From JBGLNJ01 sp964353405 (GTDB taxonomy: Bacteria > Chloroflexota > Anaerolineae > Fen-1058): a stretch of 7,128 nt of DNA. Each line of letters starts with the position of its first letter. Within the stretch, counting starts at the first letter, position 1. Below, piece by piece: positions 1 through 4,701 of this stretch. A model generated the notes under the pieces. It did no database searches, was not told the DNA's origin, and saw nothing but the letters and a program-made list of their open reading frames with translations. The DNA is taken from the NCBI GenBank assembly GCA_964353405.1, contig CAYGWJ010000421.1, forward strand, positions 1-7,128. The letters run 5' to 3'. A program made the position numbers and the translations under genes.

Positions 1-784
1 TTCAAATTTCAAATCTCTAATACCCAATCCCCAATCTCAAACGCTTTACTTTGCGGGGTGCGCGCCGCACTATGATGCGCTGTTTGCGCCGCTGGGCGTG
101 AAGGGGACGCAAGTGGCGCAAGATAGCGTCCGCATCCTCAATGCGCTGGGCATCGAGCCGCTCGTGCTGGCCGACGAGCGCTGCTGCGGCCATGACTTGC
201 TGTGGGAAGGTGACGTGGACGGATTCCTGGCGCTGGCGCAGTTGAATGCCGAGATGATTCGTGCTTCGGGTGCCAAGCGTATCGTCTCGTCTTGCCCGGA
301 ATGTGTCCGTGCGCTCAAGATAGATTATCCGGCGCATGGCATTCGGCTGAATGTCGAAGTCGTGCATCTTTCGGAACTACTGACAAATTTCAAATTTCAA
401 ATTTCAAATTTCAAAGGCAAGACGGTGACATTCCACGATCCATGCAGACTGGGGCGACACCTGGGCGTATATGATGCGCCGCGCAAGGTGCTGGAGGGTT
501 TGGGGTACAAGGTGGTCGAGATGCGTCACGCTCGACGCAACGCCACGTGCTGCGGGACGAATGGCTGGACGCATTGCGATGCAGCCAACAAGGCCATCCA
601 GGTTCAGCGGCTGCGCGAGGCCAAGGCGACCGGCGCGGACGTGATGGTGACGGCCTGCCTCAAGTGCCAGATTCATTTCAGGTGCGCGCTGATGGATGAG
701 CAACTCAAGGATGAGATCGGCATCGAGATGGTGGACCTGGCTACATTGGCAGCAGCACAACTTAGGCTGGAGACGACAGACTAA
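1..784 (+). CDS. HdrB/HdrD-type CCG-domain iron-sulfur oxidoreductase, 5' partial
   Basis: Open from the left edge (first full codon at base 2) to TAA at 782-784, 260 residues visible; the true start lies upstream. Two complete CCG (cysteine-rich) domains are present. Domain 1 has C20 (in LYFAGCAPHYDALF), C61-C62-G and C98-PE-C101. Domain 2 has C148 (in FHDPCRLGRHLGVY), C183-C184-G and C219-LK-C222. In the family (HdrB/HdrD, GlpC, LutA, GlcF) these cysteines hold noncubane iron-sulfur clusters used for disulfide reduction or electron transfer to quinones and soluble carriers. The missing N-terminus normally carries a 4Fe-4S ferredoxin domain, so HdrD/GlpC-like full-length architecture is likely. 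An in-frame GTG at 98 would cut off C20 of domain 1 and is not the start. Heptamer repeats encode SNFKSLIPNPQSQ before domain 1 and NFKFQISNFK between the domains, both outside the cluster-binding cores. HdrA and an acyl-CoA dehydrogenase on the same strand support a redox-complex role. The physiological partner is not known. Confidence 0.88.
   Translation, partial: SNFKSLIPNPQSQTLYFAGCAPHYDALFAPLGVKGTQVAQDSVRILNALGIEPLVLADERCCGHDLLWEGDVDGFLALAQLNAEMIRASGAKRIVSSCPECVRALKIDYPAHGIRLNVEVVHLSELLTNFKFQISNFKGKTVTFHDPCRLGRHLGVYDAPRKVLEGLGYKVVEMRHARRNATCCGTNGWTHCDAANKAIQVQRLREAKATGADVMVTACLKCQIHFRCALMDEQLKDEIGIEMVDLATLAAAQLRLETTD
4..38 (+). repeat. Degenerate heptamer tandem repeat inside the HdrD-like gene
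   Basis: Five consecutive 7-base units: AAATTTC, AAATCTC, TAATACC, CAATCCC, CAATCTC (consensus roughly hAATyyC). A partial unit precedes them at the window edge, so the array probably continues upstream. It is translated within the open frame as linker residues ahead of the first CCG domain. Heptamer short tandem repeats of similar composition are known from cyanobacteria and are frequent in some Chloroflexota; the relation is by resemblance only. Confidence 0.8.
385..415 (+). repeat. Perfect AAATTTC heptamer repeat, 4.4 copies, in the inter-domain linker
   Basis: Four exact AAATTTC units at 385-391, 392-398, 399-405 and 406-412 plus a partial AAA. The AT-only character contrasts sharply with the GC-rich flanks. 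It encodes the NFKFQISNFK stretch between CCG domains 1 and 2, where homologues have a variable linker. In this orientation the unit has no stop in any frame; the opposite orientation contains TGA. Confidence 0.92.
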
Positions 785-1142
785 GGTCGAAGGTCAGGTC
801 GGGGCCGTTCAGGCGAGTGTAGAAATGGTTGAGCACATCACGGCCAACAAGCACATAGGGCTCGGAAATAGCGATCACTTCCATTCGGAAGCGTGCATTC
901 GCTATGTTCAATGCGATGGCATAGGACGGGACCGGCACAGGCTGGCTGTCATATCCTTCAACAAGAATGGAGCGAACCGAGAGTAGGCGCAGCTGTTCGA
1001 CTGCTGCTAGCGGGATGGCAGAGATGTCCGCGCCAGTATTCAGCTTGGCCGAGAATGGCAACAGTTGTCTGGTAGCGGGATGTTCTACCGCCACATCGAG
1101 AAACGGAGCCGGCGGTTCAATGTCACGCTGGTAGGGAATCAT
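762..1142 (-). CDS. Retropepsin-like clan AA aspartic protease homologue, catalytic Asp replaced by Asn
   Basis: 126 residues, the usual size for single-domain bacterial retropepsin-like proteins, which act as homodimers with one Asp per subunit. The active-site loop reads AKLNTGADISAIP (N35-T36-G37-A38-D39), where the family has D-T/S-G. The second hallmark, VLVGRDVLNHF (about 97-107), matches the conserved hydrophobic-Gly-Arg-Asp turn near the C-terminus. The fold is well supported but activity is doubtful, because AAT (Asn) replaces GAT/GAC (Asp). A one-base transition or sequencing error could explain it; otherwise this is a pseudoenzyme that may only bind. Its ATG overlaps the stop of the upstream gene as ATGA (1139-1142), so the two are probably translationally coupled. 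Its 3' end overlaps the 3' end of the HdrD-like gene tail to tail (762-784). The substrate is unknown. Confidence 0.75.
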   Translation of the reverse strand: MIPYQRDIEPPAPFLDVAVEHPATRQLLPFSAKLNTGADISAIPLAAVEQLRLLSVRSILVEGYDSQPVPVPSYAIALNIANARFRMEVIAISEPYVLVGRDVLNHFYTRLNGPDLTFDLSLSSPA

Positions 1143-1573
1143 TGGCGCGCGATCCGAGGGCCGGAAATTTTGTAGACGCGGGGAGTATCTTCAACACGCT
1201 GCACGTAAACAGGCACATAGCCCATTCGCTCGTAAAGTCGCATGGCTACATCGGCCACTGACTCATTTTCGCCGCCGATCTCGATGACTTGACCGTCATA
1301 AATGGCGACCACGCGACCAGGGTACTGCCGCAGCAGTTCCGGCTTCATACGCTCGAATGCGGCGATTTCGCGCCGGAAGGCTTGATCGGAAGCTGACCTT
1401 TGCCGCTGCTGTTCGGCATTGCGCCAGACGCGGAACGCTTCGTATTCGGCCATCGGCACGAACACGCCAATCGGGCGGCCATCACGCTCGACCAAGACAG
1501 GCTCTTGAGCCAACTGGCTTTCGTCCAGAACGTTGTATAACGCTTGAGCTTCTTTGAGGGTCAAGGTTTTCAT
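1139..1573 (-). CDS. Phd/YefM-like N-terminus fused to DUF5678-like domain; partner of the retropepsin-like gene
   Basis: 144 residues starting MKTLTLKEAQ at the ATG 1573-1571. This start has a good Shine-Dalgarno AAGGTGAT (1578-1585) and lies just downstream of a promoter. The frame stays open further upstream but there runs into repeat sequence and the opposite-strand acyl-CoA dehydrogenase. Residues about 26-50 (PVLVERDGRPIGVFVPMAEY and following) resemble the Phd/YefM antitoxin core, in which an ErdG.p.gv..p..EYE pattern is common. Residues about 80-112 (LLRQYPGRVVAIYDGQVIEI, then E/D-rich sequence) resemble the DUF5678 motif seen in small bacterial proteins. Residues 50-78 are Arg/Gln/Glu-rich and probably helical. 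Stop-start overlap ATGA with the retropepsin-like gene indicates one operon. A toxin-antitoxin-like or regulator/protease pairing is possible, but no toxin domain is recognised and the function is unproven. Confidence 0.68.
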   Translation of the reverse strand: MKTLTLKEAQALYNVLDESQLAQEPVLVERDGRPIGVFVPMAEYEAFRVWRNAEQQRQRSASDQAFRREIAAFERMKPELLRQYPGRVVAIYDGQVIEIGGENESVADVAMRLYERMGYVPVYVQRVEDTPRVYKISGPRIARQ

Positions 1574-1592
1574 CGCTATCACCTTGGCGGAC

Positions 1593-1621
1593 ATTGTAGC
1601 ACGGCAAAGGGATGGTGACAA
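1593..1621 (-). promoter_or_regulatory. Sigma70-like promoter for the Phd-like/retropepsin-like pair
   Basis: On the minus strand: -35 TTGTCA (1616-1621, 5 of 6 to TTGACA), a 17-base spacer, then -10 TACAAT (1593-1598). It ends 20 bases upstream of the start codon. The -35 box is the reverse complement of a GTGACAAG octamer repeat. Confidence 0.55.
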
Positions 1622-1652
1622 GGTGACACGCGCCAGCGGACAGGGTGACAAG
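1615..1652 (+). repeat. GTGACAAG octamer repeats, divergent intergenic region
   Basis: Units GTGACAAG (1615-1622), GTGACACG (1623-1630) and, after a diverged stretch, GTGACAAG (1645-1652). The last unit runs directly into the AGGAGAGGAG ribosome binding site of the acyl-CoA dehydrogenase. The same octamer recurs at 3755-3794, 4497-4520 and, decayed, at 6627-6642. Confidence 0.8.
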
Positions 1653-1660
1653 GAGAGGAG
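1651..1660 (+). promoter_or_regulatory. Strong ribosome binding site of the acyl-CoA dehydrogenase
   Basis: AGGAGAGGAG lies 7 bases before ATG 1668 and fixes this start over upstream in-frame Met codons, which fall in the repeat-filled spacer. Its 5' end is part of an octamer repeat unit. Confidence 0.75.
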
Positions 1661-1667
1661 TGCGCCT

Positions 1668-2903
1668 ATGATACAAGCTCTACTCACCGATTCACAAAAG
1701 CGACTGCGCGACGAGGTGCGCGCATTCGTGCGAGAGGATGTGCCGCGCCAGCTCATTCTGGATATGGATGCGGGCAAGGTGACGTATCCGCGCCAGTTTT
1801 TGGAATGTGCTGCTGCGCGCAAGCTGCTCGGTCTGCGCTTTCCGATTGAGTACGGGGGGCGCGGCCTAGGTTGGACGGACGAGATCGTGGCGCTTGAAGA
1901 GGTCGGCGTGCTGGGCACATCGCTGGCGTGCCTGTATAGCCTGGTCTCGATCGTCGGCGAGGCCATCCACGTGTTTGGCGCGCCGGAGCAGAAGGCGCGT
2001 TGGCTGCGACCGGCCGTAGAAGGCAGAATGACGGTGGCCGAGGCGCTCACCGAGCCGCGCGGCGGCTCTGACTTTTTCGGCACGACGACGACGGCGCGGC
2101 GCGAGGGTGACGAATATATCCTCGACGGGCAAAAGCGCTTTATCGTCGGCGCGGAGGGCGCGGACTATTTCATCGTCTATGCGCGGACGAGCGCCGATGC
2201 CAGGCCACACCAGGCGATCAGCCTCTTTGTCGTCGAGCGCGGGCCGGGCGTGGAGGTGCAGCACGTGTATGGCCTGATGGGCACGCGCGGCGGGGGAACG
2301 GGCCGCGTGTATTTCCGCGACGTGCGCGTGCCAGCGTTCAACCTGATCGGACGCGAGAATGGCGCAGCGGACATTTTCTACCAGATGATGATCCCCGAAC
2401 GGATGACGAGTGCGGCGGGTGCGCTAGGCATGGCGCGCGCCGCGCTGGAAATTGCCGCGCGTTACAGCGACCGGCGCAAAGCATTCGGTCAAAAGATTCG
2501 CACGTTTGAGGGCGTCAGCTTCAAGGTGGCCGACAGCATCACGCGGCTGGATGCGGCGAGCAGCCTGGTGCACGCAACGGCATGCGCCATTGATTCGAGG
2601 GATGAACCGGCGCGCGTCCGCCGGATGGTGTCCGAGAGTAAAAAATTCGCCACTGATGCGGCCTGGCAGATTGTCAATCACGCGATGCAGATTATGGGCG
2701 GCATCGGCTATACCAGCGTGTATCCCATCGAGCGGCTGCTGCGCGACGTGCGCCTCATCACCCTCTGGACCGGCACGAACGAGATTATGGATTCGGTCAT
2801 CCAGCACGAATACTATCGCGAGTTGGGCGCACAGCCGGTGGGACGCGACGTGGAAGCCGACGCTCCCGATGCCGAGGTGGCCGGCGAGAAAATCTATGAA
2901 TGA
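1668..2903 (+). CDS. Acyl-CoA dehydrogenase (IVD/LCAD-type active site)
   Basis: 411 residues, typical size plus an acidic C-terminal tail. It is an FAD flavoprotein that introduces an alpha-beta double bond into an acyl-CoA thioester and normally passes electrons to ETF. Seen: the flavin/substrate signature AEALTEPRGGSDFFGTTTTA (124-143), the Arg-Lys-x-Phe-Gly motif RRKAFGQKI (269-277), and the C-terminal signature QIMGGIGYTSVYPIERLLRD (341-360). At the position of the MCAD catalytic Glu (YEGT) there is Thr368 (LWTGTNEI). Instead Glu244 in MIPERMTSAAG aligns with the alternative helix-G base of isovaleryl-CoA and long-chain acyl-CoA dehydrogenases, so activity is expected and branched or long substrates are plausible. 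The tail after Glu385 (about 26 residues, ending KIYE) is shared with a second, lost paralogue at 4417-4500. MscS follows after 12 bases. No ETF genes are visible; Hdr-type acceptors flank the locus. The exact substrate cannot be told. Confidence 0.93.
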   Translation: MIQALLTDSQKRLRDEVRAFVREDVPRQLILDMDAGKVTYPRQFLECAAARKLLGLRFPIEYGGRGLGWTDEIVALEEVGVLGTSLACLYSLVSIVGEAIHVFGAPEQKARWLRPAVEGRMTVAEALTEPRGGSDFFGTTTTARREGDEYILDGQKRFIVGAEGADYFIVYARTSADARPHQAISLFVVERGPGVEVQHVYGLMGTRGGGTGRVYFRDVRVPAFNLIGRENGAADIFYQMMIPERMTSAAGALGMARAALEIAARYSDRRKAFGQKIRTFEGVSFKVADSITRLDAASSLVHATACAIDSRDEPARVRRMVSESKKFATDAAWQIVNHAMQIMGGIGYTSVYPIERLLRDVRLITLWTGTNEIMDSVIQHEYYRELGAQPVGRDVEADAPDAEVAGEKIYE

Positions 2904-2915
2904 GATGACCGTCTT

Positions 2916-3749
2916 ATGAGCCAGTTTCTGAATTCCTTGTCCCGGACCTATGCAGATCCCGGGTTGGCGGGACTCTGTGTGCGGATACTCGTCGTCCTGG
3001 TGCTGGCCTGGATGGCAAGCCAGATGGTTGGGCGGGCGCTGCCCCGATTGATTTTTGCATTGGGCCCGCGCAAATGGCGCGACTCTTTCAGCCCGCAACG
3101 GCTCGTCACCCTGCGCGACTTGATTGCCAGCTTTGTACGCGCTTGCGCTTATCTCATTGCGCTGCTGGTGATCTTGCAGATGTTTGTGAACGCGACCGTG
3201 ATCCTGGCTGTGGTGAGCCTGTTCAGCTTTGCTCTGAGCATGAGCGCGCGACCGCTTGTCTCCGACGTGTTCACGGGCGTCACGCTGCTTTTCGAAGACC
3301 AGTTTGCCGTTGGCGAAAAAGTAGAGTTGAGTGGCGTGATGGGGACAGAAGGGGTGATGGGCACCGTCGAGCGGGTCGGCCTGCGCACGACCTACATCCG
3401 CGCCGATAGCGGCGAGTTGTTCATCGTGCCGAATGGTGACGTGCGCGTCGTGCGCAATTTTTCGCGCGGCGAGTTTTCGCTGGCATCCATCACCGTCACC
3501 GTGCGCGCCGACCGGGTTCGCGAGGCGCTGACCTTGCTGCAGGCGGTCGGCCGCCAGGCTCATAACGAAATCGCCGACATCATTGAGGAGCCCATGGTGA
3601 TGAGCGAGACCGGCATTCTGGCGGCTGAAACCACCCTCACGCTCAAAGTCAAGACACGCCTGGGGCAGGGCGCTGTTGTGCGGGCCGAGTTGCTGGCCCG
3701 CGCGGAAAAGCAACTGGTCGAAGGAGAGATGCTAGTTGTCGCGGGATAG
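2916..3749 (+). CDS. Small-conductance mechanosensitive channel, MscS family
   Basis: 277 residues, close to the minimal MscS size. Predicted membrane segments by hydrophobicity: about 19-38, 71-92 and 93-115, the last being the pore-lining TM3 position. The MscS beta domain follows: RPLVSDVFTGVTLLFEDQF (112-130), AVGEKVEL, a G-T-V-E-R-V-G-L-R-T-T block (149-159), then LFIVPNGDVRVVRNFSRG (168-185), matching the family's conserved P-N-G and N-x-S elements. The alpha/beta C-terminal domain covers about 190-277. In the family it is a heptameric inner-membrane valve opened by tension and protecting against hypoosmotic shock. The TM3 stretch is less Gly/Ala-rich than E. coli MscS (Phe102, Phe104, Ser-rich), so conductance may differ. 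The start is the only one after the upstream TGA in this frame, 12 bases downstream, with a weak Shine-Dalgarno (GAGATGA); coupling to the acyl-CoA dehydrogenase is likely. No functional link to acyl-CoA metabolism is evident. Confidence 0.9.
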   Translation: MSQFLNSLSRTYADPGLAGLCVRILVVLVLAWMASQMVGRALPRLIFALGPRKWRDSFSPQRLVTLRDLIASFVRACAYLIALLVILQMFVNATVILAVVSLFSFALSMSARPLVSDVFTGVTLLFEDQFAVGEKVELSGVMGTEGVMGTVERVGLRTTYIRADSGELFIVPNGDVRVVRNFSRGEFSLASITVTVRADRVREALTLLQAVGRQAHNEIADIIEEPMVMSETGILAAETTLTLKVKTRLGQGAVVRAELLARAEKQLVEGEMLVVAG

Positions 3750-3754
3750 GCCAC

Positions 3755-3794
3755 TTGACAAGGTGACAAGGTGACACGGTGACACGATGACAAG
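3755..3794 (+). repeat. Five tandem octamers between mscS and brnA
   Basis: TTGACAAG, GTGACAAG, GTGACACG, GTGACACG, ATGACAAG in perfect 8-base register, then GAGGAA. They lie between the mscS stop and the brnA stop (convergent genes). No terminator-like hairpin was seen in this gap. Confidence 0.88.
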
Positions 3795-3801
3795 GAGGAA
3801 T

Positions 3802-4071
3802 CTATACGGGTTGTTTCAACACACGTTCTTGCAACCAGAGATTTGCCAGGCTTTCGGCGCTCAGGCCACGTGCTGCCGCTACGTCGCGCAGACGAGCCAA
3901 CAGGTCAGGATCAATGGCGATATAGTGGCGGCGCGAGCGAAGGTCAAACTCGAACTCGACAGGGTGTGTCTGGTCTTCAAAGTTGGTAGCGTCGTGAGTG
4001 TCCCAGAATTCGGCCATTTCTTCAATCGAGCGTGACTTGGAAAGGCTACTTGTATTATCTTCGCTTGCCAT
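3802..4071 (-). CDS. brnA: BrnA-family (CopG/RHH) antitoxin
   Basis: 89 residues. N-terminal SIEEMAEFWDTHDATNFED (15-33) is the characteristic BrnA/CopG-antitoxin opening. Residues about 41-87 (SRRHYIAIDPDLLARLRDVA then GLSAESLANLWLQERV) form a ribbon-helix-helix DNA-binding domain, with a basic beta strand followed by two helices. In the family the antitoxin binds and neutralises BrnT and represses the brnTA promoter as a complex. Start ATG at 4071-4069, overlapping the end of brnT by 17 bases, with an AAGGAAAT/AAGAG region ahead as ribosome binding site inside brnT. The order toxin first, antitoxin second is that of classical brnTA. Its C-terminal half is repeated as a diverged fragment at 4528-4665. 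Confidence 0.9.
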   Translation of the reverse strand: MASEDNTSSLSKSRSIEEMAEFWDTHDATNFEDQTHPVEFEFDLRSRRHYIAIDPDLLARLRDVAAARGLSAESLANLWLQERVLKQPV

Positions 4072-4342
4072 AGGCTCTTATTTCCTTTTCGGTCATGTCT
4101 CTAGCGGTGATGACCAATGCTGCGTTGTGAGGCTTGAGAATGAAATAGACGGCCAGGTAGCGGCCCGCGTCCGTTTGCCCGAAGGCGGCGTACAAGTCTT
4201 CTCCTGGCCTGTGACCGCGTTCCATGAAGCGGACATAGGGATGACTCATTAGCGCCTGTTCCGCTTCTTCAGGCCACACCTGGTGCTTGCTGATGATTTT
4301 ATCTTCGATTTCTTCGAGCCAGATGATATCTTGGATGTACAT
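4055..4342 (-). CDS. brnT: BrnT-family toxin (RelE-like ribonuclease)
   Basis: 95 residues, usual BrnT length. Seen: IIWLEEIEDKIISKH (6-20) with the family K-H pair, ERGHRPGEDLYAAFGQTDAG (41-60), RYLAVYFI (61-68), and ITARDMTEKEIRAYGKRR (78-95), which matches the conserved S/T-A-R-x-M-T-x-x-E-x-x-x-Y ending. BrnT toxins have a RelE-like fold and cleave RNA, arresting translation until neutralised by BrnA. No key family motif is missing, so the toxin is probably active. ATG at 4342-4340 sits 14 bases downstream of the -10 box, so the leader is very short and the Shine-Dalgarno is weak. Confidence 0.9.
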   Translation of the reverse strand: MYIQDIIWLEEIEDKIISKHQVWPEEAEQALMSHPYVRFMERGHRPGEDLYAAFGQTDAGRYLAVYFILKPHNAALVITARDMTEKEIRAYGKRR

Positions 4343-4356
4343 GGGATTATGCTCTT

Positions 4357-4386
4357 ATTATACGCGACAATGTGAAATGTTGGCAA
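4357..4386 (-). promoter_or_regulatory. Promoter of the brnTA operon
   Basis: On the minus strand: -35 TTGCCA (4381-4386, 5 of 6 to consensus), an 18-base spacer, and a perfect -10 TATAAT (4357-4362). Transcription would start only a few bases before the brnT ATG. BrnA/BrnT repression here is expected from the family, but no clear palindromic operator was identified. Confidence 0.65.
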
Positions 4387-4416
4387 GAGTCAGTCAGGCA
4401 GATCAACTCCAACTGC

Positions 4417-4500
4417 CAGTTGGGTATGCAGCCGGTGGGACGCGATGTGGAAGCCGACGCGCCGGATGCTGAAGTGAAAGGGAAGAAGGTGTACGAGTGA
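4417..4500 (+). pseudogene. 3'-terminal remnant of a second acyl-CoA dehydrogenase
   Basis: 84 bases ending in TGA that align without gaps to the last 84 bases of the intact acyl-CoA dehydrogenase (2820-2903): 64 of 84 bases and 22 of 27 encoded residues identical (QPVGRDVEADAPDAEV, then KGKKVYE versus AGEKIYE). Ten of the fifteen changed codons are synonymous, so the two copies diverged as functional proteins and this is not a recent duplication. Upstream of 4417 the frame stays open briefly but shows no dehydrogenase similarity. The catalytic domain is absent, so the fragment cannot be functional. The break lies just past the -35 box of the brnTA promoter, suggesting that arrival of brnTA, or an associated deletion, removed the rest. 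Confidence 0.85.
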
Positions 4501-4520
4501 CAAGATGATACGGTGACAAG
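4497..4520 (+). repeat. Three tandem octamers after the dehydrogenase remnant
   Basis: GTGACAAG, ATGATACG, GTGACAAG, then GAGGAAGC. The first unit contains the TGA stop of the dehydrogenase remnant. The octamer-plus-GAGGAA flank matches that ahead of the intact brnA stop at 3787-3800. Confidence 0.78.
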
Positions 4521-4527
4521 GAGGAAG

Positions 4528-4665
4528 CTATGCCGGTTGTTTCAGTACTCGCTCTTGCAACCAGAGATTCGCCAGGCTCTCGGCGCTGAGACCGTGTGCG
4601 ATTGCGAGATCCCGCAGACGGGCCAGCACATCGGGGTCACTCGCAATATAGTGGCGGCGCGAGCA
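4528..4665 (-). pseudogene. 3'-terminal remnant of a second brnA antitoxin gene
   Basis: Encodes 45 residues plus TAG, aligning without gaps to the last 45 residues of the intact BrnA (3802-3939), 38 of 45 identical, including HGLSAESLANLWLQERVLKQ. It covers most of the ribbon-helix-helix domain but lacks the N-terminus that contacts the toxin and has no start codon. Similarity stops abruptly at 4665, 37 bases before the Hsp70 start. No brnT is left with it. The similarity extends past its stop into the GACAAGGAGGAA repeat flank, so the duplicated unit included that flank. Confidence 0.85.
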
Positions 4666-4691
4666 CGGACGAATCACTCGAGAAGATGACT

Positions 4692-4698
4692 GGAGGAG
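4692..4698 (+). promoter_or_regulatory. Ribosome binding site supporting the GTG start of the Hsp70 gene
   Basis: GGAGGAG followed by TAC and GTG at 4702. Near-ideal Shine-Dalgarno at suitable spacing. It settles the start, since the protein then begins MGKIIGIDLGTTNS like canonical DnaK. Confidence 0.75.
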
Positions 4699-4701
4699 TA
4701 C

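Noticed and set aside
98..784. GTG at 98 as the start of the HdrD-like gene
   Set aside because: The frame is open to the window edge and the preceding codons encode LYFAGCAPHYDALF, including the first cysteine of CCG domain 1.
1554..1667. An N-terminal extension of the acyl-CoA dehydrogenase from upstream starts
   Set aside because: The extension covers octamer repeats and the opposite promoter; the strong ribosome binding site and family alignment favour ATG 1668.
1574..2083. A longer minus-strand protein extending the Phd-like gene upstream
   Set aside because: The extra part is antisense to the acyl-CoA dehydrogenase and repeats, low-complexity in content, and the start at 1573 has a promoter and ribosome binding site.
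2424..3713. A 429-codon open stretch on the minus strand opposite the dehydrogenase and mscS
   Set aside because: Rich in His, Gln and Arg with no recognisable motif, while both plus-strand genes are clear; a GC-rich antisense shadow.
3755..3783. Plus-strand promoter with perfect TTGACA at 3755-3760
   Set aside because: No -10-like sequence at 16-18 bases and no plus-strand gene follows; it is just a repeat variant.
3755..3794. CRISPR array
   Set aside because: Contiguous 8-base units without spacers; the 7-base arrays in the HdrD-like gene fail for the same reason.
4366..4379. Operator palindrome at the brnTA promoter
   Set aside because: ACAATGTGAAATGT has only imperfect dyad symmetry and could not be supported.
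4357..4416. More of the lost acyl-CoA dehydrogenase upstream of 4417
   Set aside because: The frame is open for a short way but the encoded residues show no match to the intact enzyme before its C-terminal tail.
4501..4701. CIRCE or other heat-shock operator before the Hsp70 gene
   Set aside because: No TTAGCACTC-spacer-GAGTGCTAA inverted repeat was found; the GAGCAC and CACTC strings near 4661-4680 are not an inverted pair.
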